From Bacteroidota bacterium (GTDB taxonomy: Bacteria > Bacteroidota > Bacteroidia > Chitinophagales > Chitinophagaceae): 53,753 nt of DNA. Under the pieces are notes generated by a model, which saw only the letters and a program-made list of their open reading frames with translations, was not told the DNA's origin and ran no database searches. The position numbers were made by a program, and so were the translations under genes. This document shows, piece by piece, positions 7,296 to 15,988 of this stretch; positions within the stretch are counted from its first letter, which is position 1; the number at the start of each line of letters is the position of its first letter. The DNA lies in contig JAKPSI010000124.1 in the NCBI GenBank assembly GCA_029555415.1, positions 1 through 53,753 on the forward strand, read 5' to 3'.

Positions 7296-8231
7296 ATGCG
7301 TCTAATCACCGGTTTCCTCAAACTCGTCAGGCTTCCCAACCTGATCTTCATTGCGCTGACGCAGGTGCTGTTCCAGTATTGTATTTTTCGCCCTTTATAT
7401 AATGGAGGTGTTTTGGTGGATGATGACCGTCATTTCATTTTCCTCATGCTGGCATCTGTACTGATCGCCGCAGCGGGTTATGTGATCAATGATTATTTCG
7501 ATATCAATATCGATGAGGTCAATAAGCCGGAGCGGATGGTCGTGGATAAGGTCATCAGCCGCAGATGGGCCATCGCCTGGCATTTCATGCTGAGCTTCAG
7601 CGGGCTCGTCCTTACCTTTTTCGCACTCGGCTCTTTCCGCGATAAATGGTACCTGCTGCTGGCCAATGTGTTTTGTGTGAATCTGCTCTGGTTCTATTCC
7701 ACCAACTTCAAAAAGAGTCTGCTCACCGGTAATATCGTCATCTCCCTGCTTACCGCGTGGACCATCCTGATCATTTTCTTTTCTAAGGTCACCTGGCATG
7801 ACGCGCTGGGCGGTTCATTCACGAATCAGCATAAGTTCTTCCGCCTGGCACTGGTGTATGCCGGATTCGCATTCATCATCTCCCTGATCCGCGAAGCCAT
7901 CAAGGATATGGAGGATATGGCGGGTGATACCCGTTACGGATGCCGTACCATGCCGATCGTTTGGGGTGTGAATGCAGCCAAAGTATATACCGCGGTATGG
8001 ATCGTTATCCTCATCGCCTCCCTGGCCGCGATCCAGGTGTATAGTCTTCAGTTCCGCTGGTGGTGGCCGGTATTGTTCAGTATCATACTGATCATTGTCC
8101 CGCTTGTTTATATCCTGTTCAGTCTGCGCAAAGCCACGGTGCAGGCTGATTTCCACAGACTGAGTTCGCAAACCAAACTGGTCATGCTGACCGGCATCCT
8201 TTCGATGGCTTTCTTCTATTTTTATTTATGA
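7296..8231 (+). CDS. UbiA-family prenyltransferase (geranylgeranylglycerol-phosphate synthase-like)
   Basis: A 311-residue integral membrane protein with about eight or nine hydrophobic segments. The first Asp-rich motif NDYFDINIDEVNKPER (residues 65-80) binds the prenyl diphosphate through Mg2+. The second is EAIKDMEDMAGD, around residue 200. The family transfers a prenyl chain to an acceptor; Bacteroidota members resemble archaeal geranylgeranylglycerol-phosphate geranylgeranyltransferase, but the acceptor is not certain. I chose the ATG at 7296 because the upstream in-frame ATG at 7245 would put heptad array C2 inside the protein. The stop overlaps the Maf start (ATGA). Confidence 0.9.
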   Translation: MRLITGFLKLVRLPNLIFIALTQVLFQYCIFRPLYNGGVLVDDDRHFIFLMLASVLIAAAGYVINDYFDINIDEVNKPERMVVDKVISRRWAIAWHFMLSFSGLVLTFFALGSFRDKWYLLLANVFCVNLLWFYSTNFKKSLLTGNIVISLLTAWTILIIFFSKVTWHDALGGSFTNQHKFFRLALVYAGFAFIISLIREAIKDMEDMAGDTRYGCRTMPIVWGVNAAKVYTAVWIVILIASLAAIQVYSLQFRWWWPVLFSIILIIVPLVYILFSLRKATVQADFHRLSSQTKLVMLTGILSMAFFYFYL

Positions 8232-8791
8232 GAACGATCATCCTCGCCTCCCAATCTCCGCGCCGGAAACAATTACTGGAATGGGCCGAAGTGCCTTTTC
8301 GTATCGAAGTAGCAGCAACCGATGAAGATTTTCCGCCCGGTCTTCCGCCGGAAGAAGTAGCGATCCACATCGCCCGCAATAAAGCCCTGGCCGTGCAGCA
8401 ACGAGTGGATCCCGGAGAGATCATCGTGGCCGCGGATACGATCGTTGTACTCAATAATAATATCATCGGAAAACCTGTGCACCGCGAAGAAGCGATCACG
8501 ATCCTCATGGCATTGTCGGGTGAGAAACACCGCGTGATCACAGGCGTCGTTATCATGAAAGATGATAAAGAAACCGCATTTGCGGATGTGACGGAAGTAC
8601 AGTTCCATGACCTGACCGAAGCACAGATCACTTTTTACGTGGATAAATACAAGCCTTACGATAAAGCCGGTGCCTATGCCATCCAGGAATGGATCGGCGT
8701 GGTAGGCATCCGGTCTGTGAATGGCGATTTTTATAATGTAATGGGTCTGCCGGTGAGTCGGGTGGTCAGATCCCTTGCGTCTTTTTCCTGA
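8228..8791 (+). CDS. maf: Maf-like nucleoside triphosphate pyrophosphatase
   Basis: A 187-residue Maf/Ham1-fold protein. The nucleotide-binding start is ASQSPRRKQLL (7-17) and the catalytic Asp is D70 in VAADTIVV. YDKAGAYAIQEW is the conserved family block near residue 155. Maf enzymes hydrolyse non-canonical or free nucleoside triphosphates such as dTTP and UTP to monophosphates. Its ATG overlaps the stop of the prenyltransferase gene by four bases, so the two are translationally coupled. Confidence 0.95.
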   Translation: MRTIILASQSPRRKQLLEWAEVPFRIEVAATDEDFPPGLPPEEVAIHIARNKALAVQQRVDPGEIIVAADTIVVLNNNIIGKPVHREEAITILMALSGEKHRVITGVVIMKDDKETAFADVTEVQFHDLTEAQITFYVDKYKPYDKAGAYAIQEWIGVVGIRSVNGDFYNVMGLPVSRVVRSLASFS

Positions 8792-8879
8792 ACCTTCTGT
8801 TTTTTTTCCCTGAACATTCCGTGAAAGCAACAGTCCGGAAGCATGTTGCCTGAACGATCTTTCATGCATAGCCCACATC

Positions 8880-10136
8880 ATGAATGAACAACTATTCCAG
8901 TTCATCTGGCGATTCCGGTATTTCAATGCTGCTGCGTTAACAACGATCCAGGGCGATGCCGTTGACGTGATCGAAACCGGTATACTCAATACACATCAGG
9001 GACCTGATTTCAGTAACGCGCGTATCCGCATAGGGCAGACCGTTTGGGCAGGATCGGTTGAACTCCACATCAGGAGTTCCGACTGGAACAAGCACGGGCA
9101 TCAGACGGACCATCATTATGACCGGGTGATCCTGCATGTGGTATGGGAGCATGATTCCGGACCGGAACATATGCCGGTACTTGAACTCAGGGATCGTGTA
9201 CCCAGGTTCCTGCTGGAACGCTACCGGAACCTGCATCTTGAGGGGCCATTCATTCCCTGCGGCAATATGATCACGGATGTGCCTGCTTTGCAATGGCAGG
9301 GATGGACTGACAGTTTGCTGGCCACCAGACTGGAAAGAAAAGCGGCTGAGATATTCAGCATGCTTGATACGAATAAAGTTCATTGGGAAGAGGTCAGCTG
9401 GTGGATGATCGCCAGGAATTTCGGTGCCCGGGTGAATATCGCCTGCTTTGAGGCAATGGCCAGGTCCATTCCGTTTTCGATCCTCAGCAAACACCGTTCA
9501 CAGGTCATACAACTGGAAGCGATACTGATGGGGCAGGCAGGTCTTTTGAATGGATCTTTCAAAGAAGATTATCCGGTCATGTTGCAGAAAGAACACCGCT
9601 TCTGGCAACAGAAATACCGGTTAAGTAAACCGGTCTTGTCACCCTTATTCCTTCGTATGCGGCCTGATAACTTCCCGACCATCCGGCTGGCACAATTAGC
9701 GGCCCTGCTGCAACAAACGCCAAGATTATTCGACCGTATAAGAGAATGTACGGATCACCGGCAAATACTGCAATGGCTGGACCTGCAGGCCAATGATTAC
9801 TGGCATTATCATTACCGGTTCGATGAACTATCGGCATTCCGGATCAAAAAAACGGGGTTGGCGATGGGAGAGAACATCATCATCAATACGATCACACCAT
9901 TACTGTTCGCATGGGGCGTGTATCACAAAGAACGATCCGCTAAAGAAAAAGCATTGCAATTACTGTCAAGTTGCAGGGGAGAGGAAAACAAGATCATCAG
10001 GGGATTCAGGGAGCTGGGTATCCGGACTGGAACCGCATTCGACTCGCAGGCCTTACTGGAATTGTACAATGAATTTTGTATGAAAAAGAATTGCCTTTCC
10101 TGTACGGCCGGAAACTATTTGCTGGGTCATCAGTAA
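8880..10136 (+). CDS. DUF2851 family protein
   Basis: A 418-residue soluble protein that matches the Bacteroidota/Chlorobi family DUF2851. It starts MNEQLFQFIWRFRYFN and carries the family block NTHQGPDFSNARIRI (about 38-52), then VELHIRSSDWNKHGH and HVVWEHD. The early block looks like a nuclease-type core, but no function is established. A pair of cysteines near the C-terminus (CMKKNCLSC) could bind metal. Its last seven bases overlap the convergent lipoprotein gene. Confidence 0.85.
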   Translation: MNEQLFQFIWRFRYFNAAALTTIQGDAVDVIETGILNTHQGPDFSNARIRIGQTVWAGSVELHIRSSDWNKHGHQTDHHYDRVILHVVWEHDSGPEHMPVLELRDRVPRFLLERYRNLHLEGPFIPCGNMITDVPALQWQGWTDSLLATRLERKAAEIFSMLDTNKVHWEEVSWWMIARNFGARVNIACFEAMARSIPFSILSKHRSQVIQLEAILMGQAGLLNGSFKEDYPVMLQKEHRFWQQKYRLSKPVLSPLFLRMRPDNFPTIRLAQLAALLQQTPRLFDRIRECTDHRQILQWLDLQANDYWHYHYRFDELSAFRIKKTGLAMGENIIINTITPLLFAWGVYHKERSAKEKALQLLSSCRGEENKIIRGFRELGIRTGTAFDSQALLELYNEFCMKKNCLSCTAGNYLLGHQ

Positions 10137-10522
10137 TGTTCGTATTCAACGCCACCGCCGTCAGCCAGGCCATCCGGGTAAAATTCCAGCGTGGATCCCT
10201 GCCTGATAATGGCCAGATCAGTATTCCGGGTCACATCTTTATATACCCATCCTTTTGTATTGGTGGTTGCAAGGACCTTTGAATAAACCTTCCATTTTCC
10301 TTCAGATTTCAGGGTGTCGTTATGGAATTCCTGATAGCGATGGTCGCTGTTAATTTTCAGTAAATAGGTTTCAGTGGCAGGAATGATCTGCACAGGACCC
10401 CACCCGGAATAGATTTTCGTCATCTTCCAGTTACCAATGACCAGATCTTCACCTTCTTTGTTCTTATTACAGGCAGTGAACAGGAGTAGGGTCAGCGTTA
10501 AAAAAATGAGTGATTTTTTCAT
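10130..10522 (-). CDS. putative lipoprotein, lipocalin-like
   Basis: A 130-residue protein with a lipoprotein signal peptide (LLLFTAC, Cys at about residue 18). The mature part starts near LVIGNWKMTKI, a typical opening of lipocalin-like Bacteroidota lipoproteins that form small beta-barrels (compare the later KSEGKWKV strand). The ligand is unknown. Its 3' end overlaps the end of the DUF2851 gene tail to tail. Confidence 0.75.
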   Translation of the reverse strand: MKKSLIFLTLTLLLFTACNKNKEGEDLVIGNWKMTKIYSGWGPVQIIPATETYLLKINSDHRYQEFHNDTLKSEGKWKVYSKVLATTNTKGWVYKDVTRNTDLAIIRQGSTLEFYPDGLADGGGVEYEHY

Positions 10523-10553
10523 GCCGGGTTTTAATATCAGACAACCTGTAAGC

Positions 10554-10982
10554 TTATTCCGCTGCCGCAGGCGTCCATTTGCCCCAGTCGTAGGTCACTT
10601 CGATATCGGGATGGATACTGTACCAAACGGGGCAGGTTTCGGCAGTCCGGCGCATGATGATCCGGGTCTTTTCATCCAGTTCCAGGAGGTTATCCGGGAT
10701 CTCAAAGGTCAGGCCAATGCCACCTACGCGGCGGGGCTCGGCTTTCATGGTTTTGAGGACGCTTACTTTCAGGCCGTCAAGGTCAAAACCCATGGAACGG
10801 GCCTTGATACCCATGACGGTGAGCATGCAGGTTCCCAGACTGGTGGCCATCAGGTCGGTAGGGGAAAAACGTTCGCCTTTTCCATTATTGTCTACCGGAG
10901 CGTCGGTTTCAAACGAGTTTCCGCTTTGCAAATGGGTGCAGGTCGTACGCAACCCGCCGTTATAAACTACTGTAGAGGTCAT
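10554..10982 (-). CDS. OsmC family protein
   Basis: A 142-residue OsmC/Ohr-fold protein. It contains GERFSPTDLMATSLGTCMLTVM, whose Cys is the first redox residue of the family, and the second Cys lies in RTAETCPVWYSIHPDIEV. Such proteins reduce organic hydroperoxides or bind related small molecules. I start it at the ATG at 10982 (MTSTVVYNGG); the longer frame to 11084 adds 34 residues that overlap the divergent gene's coding sequence and are not typical of the family. A TAAATTTA -7-like element precedes this start. Confidence 0.9.
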   Translation of the reverse strand: MTSTVVYNGGLRTTCTHLQSGNSFETDAPVDNNGKGERFSPTDLMATSLGTCMLTVMGIKARSMGFDLDGLKVSVLKTMKAEPRRVGGIGLTFEIPDNLLELDEKTRIIMRRTAETCPVWYSIHPDIEVTYDWGKWTPAAAE

Positions 10983-10997
10983 TACCAATTTTTGCCC

Positions 10998-11005
10998 TAA
11001 ATTTA
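10998..11005 (-). promoter_or_regulatory. possible -7 element of the OsmC gene
   Basis: TAAATTTA, seven of eight matches to TAnnTTTG, 15 bases before the chosen start at 10982. Confidence 0.35.
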
Positions 11006-11031
11006 CGTTTAAAGAAATTAAACAGACTCCC

Positions 11032-11841
11032 GTGAAGAAAATAAGCCTTATCAGTCTTTTCATTCTGTCTTGTTTCATCAGCATGGCTCAGGCAGACCCC
11101 GCAAAAAAACCGGAGAGTAAAGCGGATAAAAAAGAGGCCAAAAGGCAGCACATCAATGCCATGATCCGTCAGGCGGAGGAAGGGGTACTGGTATTTTCCA
11201 AACAAAGCATTTTCGGACTGCAAATGCGCAGCAACGGATACGGTGGTTTCTTCGAATTCGGTAAAATGAAGACCAACCGCAAGACCAGTATCTACAGACT
11301 TGATATCACTGAGATCAAAAGTCTCAAAGAAGATAAATTACCCAGTGGCGGTTCATTCTTTGGTAATCCATACATCTACGGCAAACAGAATTATTTCTAT
11401 CCGGTCACGCTCGGCGTAGGTCAGCAATACATCCTGGGGCAGAAAGGCAACAAGAACGGCGTAGCGATCTCCGCGGTTTACAATGCCGGGTTATCGCTTG
11501 GTTTATTGCGTCCTTATTATCTTGAAGTATTTGACCAGAGCAGTGGGGAGACGAAGACCATCAAGTATTCCAAAGCAGACAGCTCTCTGTTCCTCGGTAA
11601 TACGATCATTGGCGGCGGAGGTTTGGGCAAAGGCTGGAAAGAGATCAAAATGAAGCCCGGTGTCTTCGCCAAGACCGCCCTTCGCTTCGATTATGGCAGA
11701 TTCAATGAAATGGTTTCCGGTATCGAGATCGGCATCAGTGCCGAATATTATATGTCGAAGATTCCCATTCTGCTGAAACAGAACGACAAACAACTCTTCA
11801 TTCAGACCTATATTTCCCTCATTTTCGGAAGACGGAAATAA
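11032..11841 (+). CDS. exported protein of unknown function
   Basis: A 269-residue protein with a GTG start, a signal peptide (ISLISLFILSCFISMAQA) and a Lys/Glu-rich segment after cleavage. The mature part has alternating hydrophobic strands and ends in ISLIFGRRK, like a small outer-membrane beta-barrel or periplasmic protein. Similar proteins in Bacteroidota are annotated only as hypothetical. It lies between divergent OsmC and lipA and is not clearly linked to either. Confidence 0.75.
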   Translation: MKKISLISLFILSCFISMAQADPAKKPESKADKKEAKRQHINAMIRQAEEGVLVFSKQSIFGLQMRSNGYGGFFEFGKMKTNRKTSIYRLDITEIKSLKEDKLPSGGSFFGNPYIYGKQNYFYPVTLGVGQQYILGQKGNKNGVAISAVYNAGLSLGLLRPYYLEVFDQSSGETKTIKYSKADSSLFLGNTIIGGGGLGKGWKEIKMKPGVFAKTALRFDYGRFNEMVSGIEIGISAEYYMSKIPILLKQNDKQLFIQTYISLIFGRRK

Positions 11842-11886
11842 GGGATCTGCGCTTTTACAGTTCTGCAGAATTTCAGAATTCCCGCT

Positions 11887-11894
11887 TAAATTTG
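11887..11894 (+). promoter_or_regulatory. -7 promoter element immediately before lipA
   Basis: TAAATTTG, an exact TAnnTTTG match, ends only four bases before the lipA ATG. If it is used, transcription would begin at or within a few bases of the start codon. Confidence 0.5.
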
Positions 11895-11898
11895 CCGG

Positions 11899-12810
11899 AT
11901 GGCTGATCAACCCGTTGTTACAGAACCGACCCGGCTCAAAAAGCCCTCCTGGCTGCGTGTGAAACTCCCTATTGGCGAGAGTTATAAGCATGTGAGGAAC
12001 CTGGTCGACAGTCATAAACTCCATACTATTTGCGAGAGCGGCAATTGCCCCAATATGGGTGAATGCTGGGGCGAAGGAACAGCCACGTTCATGATCCTGG
12101 GTAATACCTGTACCCGGAGTTGTGGTTTTTGTGCTGTAGCGACCGGCAGGCCTGATCCGGTGGATTGGGATGAGCCGCAGCGTGTCGCGGAAGCCATACA
12201 CCTGATGAAAGTGAAACATGCGGTGATCACGTCTGTAGACCGTGATGAGATCCCGGATGGCGGATCCATCATCTGGCAGAATACCATCAGGGCAGTGAAG
12301 GCTTTGAATCCTGAAACCACACTTGAAACGCTGATCCCTGATTTCAAAGGCAAGAAAGAAGACATTCAGCGCGTCATTGATGCCGCGCCGGAAGTGGTGA
12401 GTCATAATATCGAGACCGTGGAAAGGCTGACCCGTCAGGTGCGTATCCAGGCGAAATACTGGAGAAGTATGGAAGTGATCAGGATCCTGAAAGAAGGTGG
12501 TCGCAGAACGAAAAGCGGTATCATGCTGGGACTGGGAGAAACGAAGGAAGAAGTGGTACAGACCATGACCGATCTGGCGAACAGCGGTTGTGATGTGATC
12601 ACGATCGGACAATACCTGCAACCAACGGCCAAACATCTGCCAGTACAACGTTTTGTTCATCCGGATGAATTCGCAGCTTACAGGAATATCGGTTATGAAC
12701 TCGGACTGGACTATGTGGAAAGCGGTCCGCTGGTCAGGTCTTCCTATCATAGCGAAAGACATGTCATTCCCGGACTCGGCAGAAAAGAGTGGGAAATGAA
12801 CCGTTCATGA
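11899..12810 (+). CDS. lipA: lipoyl synthase
   Basis: A 303-residue radical-SAM enzyme that inserts two sulfurs into protein-bound octanoyl groups to make lipoate. The auxiliary cluster ligands are C45, C50 and C56 ([12 protein letters not shown]) and the radical-SAM ligands are C71, C75 and C78 (CTRSCGFC). The conserved C-terminal RSSYHSE with S281/S282 supplies the serine ligand of the auxiliary cluster. All key residues are present and the length is normal. A perfect -7 element lies almost against the start codon. No lipB is in the window. Confidence 0.98.
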   Translation: MADQPVVTEPTRLKKPSWLRVKLPIGESYKHVRNLVDSHKLHTICESGNCPNMGECWGEGTATFMILGNTCTRSCGFCAVATGRPDPVDWDEPQRVAEAIHLMKVKHAVITSVDRDEIPDGGSIIWQNTIRAVKALNPETTLETLIPDFKGKKEDIQRVIDAAPEVVSHNIETVERLTRQVRIQAKYWRSMEVIRILKEGGRRTKSGIMLGLGETKEEVVQTMTDLANSGCDVITIGQYLQPTAKHLPVQRFVHPDEFAAYRNIGYELGLDYVESGPLVRSSYHSERHVIPGLGRKEWEMNRS

Positions 12811-12866
12811 TCCTTTCCTGCCTGAATTGGCTGAATAGATTGTAAATTGCCTTCCATTTCAATTCA

Positions 12867-14804
12867 ATGAACATGAACAGGCTCCGTGGTTTTCTGGTTT
12901 TCATTTCCTGCCTGTTCCTCTTGCCTGTATTTTCCCAAACGAATACTTATATCCTGAATGGTTCCGCTACACAGAATACCTGTAACTGTTATACGCTGAC
13001 CCCGGCCGCAAATTTCAATGGTGGTTCGGTGTGGAACGCCAATAAGATCAGTCTCAATAATCCATTTGATTTCGTTTTCAACGTATTTCCGGGATGTACG
13101 GATGCCAATGGAGCTGATGGCATCGTATTCATTTTGCAGCCGCTCAGTACCAGTATTGGTGTAAGTGGTGGTGGACTGGGCTTTCAGGGCATCGTTCCTT
13201 CGATCGGGATCGCGCTGGATACCTGGCAGAATGCACAGGATAATGACCCTGTTTATGATCACATCAGCATTCAGTCGAACGGGAATATCAATCATACCAA
13301 CGATCTGGCAGGCCCGATCCAGGCTTCGTCCACCAGTGATAACATTGAAGACTGCCAGTGGCATACTTTCCGCATCAGCTGGGACCCCGTAACACATTTA
13401 CTGCGTACATATTTTGACGGCGTTTTCAGGCTGGAGAAAACGATCGACCTGGTAACAACGGTTTTTGGTAATGATCCGCTGGTGTACTGGGGCTTCAGTG
13501 CCGCGACCGGCGGATCGAATAACCTGCAGCAGTTCTGTACAGCATTGAATCCGGGTTTCAGCAGCGTTTCTTCCACCAATACTTTTTGCATCGGCAGTAC
13601 AGTCACGTTCACGAATACGTCCCAGTCGTTTGCTCCGGTCGCTTCTTTTTACTGGGATTTCGGTGACGGGACTTTCAGCAATGCGGCCAATCCGCCTCCG
13701 CATAACTATGCGGTGATCGGAAATTATGAAGTGAAACTCGTCATTACAGCTTTCGATGGTTGTATCAGTGATACGTTGCGTAAAATGGTGGCCGCCGGTG
13801 ATTTCCCCATTGCTGATTTCAAAGTAGTGGATACCTGTGCTTCACTGGCACCGCGTATCAGTGATCTCTCTACCGTTTCAGTCGGTACCGTGAGTCAATG
13901 GGCCTGGAAACTGGATGGGGCGAATATCTCTGCGTCCCAGTTTCCGCAATTGACAGGTATTCCGGCAGGGCCGCACCAGTTACAGCTGATCGCAACCAGT
14001 AATAATGGCTGTGCATCCGCGCCGGTAACGAAAAACTTTACGATGAAACCGGTTCCGGTACTGTCCGCAGTAGTTCCGAACGGTTGTGTCAATGTGCCTT
14101 TATCCTTTCAGGCACAACAAACCGATAATCAGACCACCATCAGTTCCTGGAACTGGCAATACGGAGATGGCCAGTCAGCCAGTATCCCGGTCAGTTCACA
14201 TACATTCAATACGACCGGCAATTATACCGCGTTACTTTCCGCAACATCCACTAATGGTTGTGTGACGCCGGTCATGAGTTTTCCTTTCCATATCGGTCAG
14301 ATATTTCCGAATGCCGGGAATGATACACTGGTGATCCAGAATGTACCTTTTACGTTGAAAGGCACGGGAGGAGGACAATACAGCTGGTCGCCATCAACAG
14401 GCCTAAATGATCCGCAGATCGCCAATCCGGTGGCCACACTGAATGATGATATCACGTACACGCTCACTGTTACATCGGCTGACGGATGTTCCGCGACTGA
14501 CGAAGTGAATATCACCGTATTCAAAGGTTCAGCGATCTTTGTCCCGACCGGATTCACACCCAATAATGATGGATTGAATGACCGCCTGAAACCCTATTAT
14601 GTGGGGATCAAAGAAGTCAGTTATTTTCGCGTCTATAACAGATGGGGTCAGCTTGTTTTTTCTACCAGCAGCCTGCAAGGCGCATGGGATGGCTATTTCA
14701 AGGGATCCGTGCAGGCGGGGGATACCTTTATCTGGACACTGAAAGCGACCGATTTCGCGGGGAAAGTATATGATATGAAAGGCAGTACAACGATCATCAG
14801 ATAA
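12867..14804 (+). CDS. T9SS type B secreted protein with lectin-like and PKD domains
   Basis: A 645-residue cell-surface or secreted protein. Order: signal peptide (about 1-25, ending LPVFSQ); an L-type/legume-lectin-like jelly-roll domain (about 30-225) with GADGIVFILQP and GFQGIVPSIGIALDTW; PKD domains with the classic FYWDFGDGTFS near residue 265 and a second copy SWNWQYGDG near 430; and a C-terminal CHU_C domain (about 550-645) with PTGFTPNNDGLND and YNRWGQLVF, the sorting signal for T9SS type B export. It probably binds polysaccharide. It may be co-transcribed with the glycosidase gene 12 bases downstream. Confidence 0.9.
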   Translation: MNMNRLRGFLVFISCLFLLPVFSQTNTYILNGSATQNTCNCYTLTPAANFNGGSVWNANKISLNNPFDFVFNVFPGCTDANGADGIVFILQPLSTSIGVSGGGLGFQGIVPSIGIALDTWQNAQDNDPVYDHISIQSNGNINHTNDLAGPIQASSTSDNIEDCQWHTFRISWDPVTHLLRTYFDGVFRLEKTIDLVTTVFGNDPLVYWGFSAATGGSNNLQQFCTALNPGFSSVSSTNTFCIGSTVTFTNTSQSFAPVASFYWDFGDGTFSNAANPPPHNYAVIGNYEVKLVITAFDGCISDTLRKMVAAGDFPIADFKVVDTCASLAPRISDLSTVSVGTVSQWAWKLDGANISASQFPQLTGIPAGPHQLQLIATSNNGCASAPVTKNFTMKPVPVLSAVVPNGCVNVPLSFQAQQTDNQTTISSWNWQYGDGQSASIPVSSHTFNTTGNYTALLSATSTNGCVTPVMSFPFHIGQIFPNAGNDTLVIQNVPFTLKGTGGGQYSWSPSTGLNDPQIANPVATLNDDITYTLTVTSADGCSATDEVNITVFKGSAIFVPTGFTPNNDGLNDRLKPYYVGIKEVSYFRVYNRWGQLVFSTSSLQGAWDGYFKGSVQAGDTFIWTLKATDFAGKVYDMKGSTTIIR

Positions 14805-14816
14805 ACGATTCTTCTC

Positions 14817-15788
14817 ATGAAATACATCATGCCTTTATTGCTGCTGATCACATTCAGCTGCCAGGCACAACTCAAATGGACGAATGTCGATGAACAGTTC
14901 GCGCCGTTACCTGCATCCATGCATGTATATAAAACCACGGATTCCCTGGGTGGTAAACCCAATATCGCTTATTATGCGGTCGCGGACCTGAAGGATAAAG
15001 CGCTTCAGTTCCTTGCCGATACGTCACATGACCGCAGACTGACACCCACCGCTTTTTATGAAAAGAACGGGAAGCCGCTGCTGGTGGTCAATTGCACCTT
15101 CTTTTCTTTTGAGACCAACCGAAGCCTGAATACAGTGATCAAAGACGGAGAATTGGTCGCTTTCAATCAGCATACGGTCTATGGCCGCGGTAAGGATACG
15201 TTCACATATCGTCATGCGCTGACCAGCGCCATCGGGATCAGTAAAAAAAGGGAAGCGGATATAGCCTGGTTATATACAGATTCAGTTCATAAATATCCTT
15301 TCGCATTTGAAAAGGATCCGATCGTTAAAAAAGATTCGAACATATATACCGGCATCTATCTTTTCGCACCCCGGCTTTTGCACGCACCCACCCATGCCAA
15401 ACGATACGGGATCGTTGAACGATGGAAAATGGAAACGGCAGTAGGAGGCGGGCCTGTACTGTTGCAGGATGGAAAGATCCGCGTCACGAATAACGAAGAA
15501 CTGAAATTCGCCGGCAAAGCCATTGATGACCGTCACCCGCGAACGGCGATGGGCTACACGAAAGATCATAAACTGATCGTCCTGATGATCCAGGGCCGCT
15601 TCCCGGGCATCGCTGAAGGGGCGACCCTGACACAGGAAGCGGAGATCTTCCGCGATCTGGGCTGTGTGGAAGCCCTGAACCTCGATGGCGGCGGCAGCAG
15701 CTGTATGCTCATCAACGGCAAACCCACGATCAAAGTGTCTGATGCGGCGGGCCAAAGGCCGGTACCGGCGGTTTTTATAATAAAATAA
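14817..15788 (+). CDS. phosphodiester glycosidase family protein (NAGPA/DUF2233)
   Basis: A 323-residue exported protein with a short signal peptide (MPLLLLITFSCQAQ). The Cys in TFSCQA could make it a lipoprotein. The rest is an NAGPA domain, the family of the uncovering enzyme that cleaves GlcNAc-phosphodiesters. Typical blocks are VNCTFFSFE, HPRTAMGY and LNLDGGGSSCMLI. It starts 12 bases after the lectin/PKD gene and is probably in the same unit. The substrate is unknown. Its stop is followed at once by heptad array G1. Confidence 0.9.
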   Translation: MKYIMPLLLLITFSCQAQLKWTNVDEQFAPLPASMHVYKTTDSLGGKPNIAYYAVADLKDKALQFLADTSHDRRLTPTAFYEKNGKPLLVVNCTFFSFETNRSLNTVIKDGELVAFNQHTVYGRGKDTFTYRHALTSAIGISKKREADIAWLYTDSVHKYPFAFEKDPIVKKDSNIYTGIYLFAPRLLHAPTHAKRYGIVERWKMETAVGGGPVLLQDGKIRVTNNEELKFAGKAIDDRHPRTAMGYTKDHKLIVLMIQGRFPGIAEGATLTQEAEIFRDLGCVEALNLDGGGSSCMLINGKPTIKVSDAAGQRPVPAVFIIK

Positions 15789-15789
15789 G

Positions 15790-15817
15790 TTGCTGGTTTC
15801 TGGCGGTTGGCTACTGG
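15790..15817 (+). repeat. heptad array G1 (NNNCTGG family x4)
   Basis: Units TTGCTGG, TTTCTGG, CGGTTGG, CTACTGG. It begins two bases after the TAA of the phosphodiester glycosidase gene. It is not complementary to array G2. Confidence 0.7.
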
Positions 15818-15838
15818 GGTGTTCTAAGAAACATATTA

Positions 15839-15866
15839 TCATTTATCCATTTTCCATTCTCCATTA
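15839..15866 (-). repeat. heptad array G2 (TCCATTN on plus strand, x4)
   Basis: Plus-strand units TCATTTA, TCCATTT, TCCATTC, TCCATTA. The start is the same as in arrays C2 and H, which lie 8.6 kb and 35 kb away. Confidence 0.85.
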
Positions 15867-15988
15867 TTCATCTTGATTTTGCTCAGGTTAAACACCTGCA
15901 TCGCCTGATCACGATCATAAAGCGCTGGTAACAAAAGTTACACTACGGTCAGCTGCGATTGTTTCTCTTTACAGTACAATCACAGCGT

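Noticed and set aside
8780-8880. Three CTGAAC copies between maf and DUF2851
   Set aside because: Their spacing is irregular and they do not form a 7-bp array.
10554-11084. Long OsmC start with an extra hydrophobic N-terminus
   Set aside because: It overlaps the divergent gene's coding sequence, and the family begins at the inner ATG (10982).
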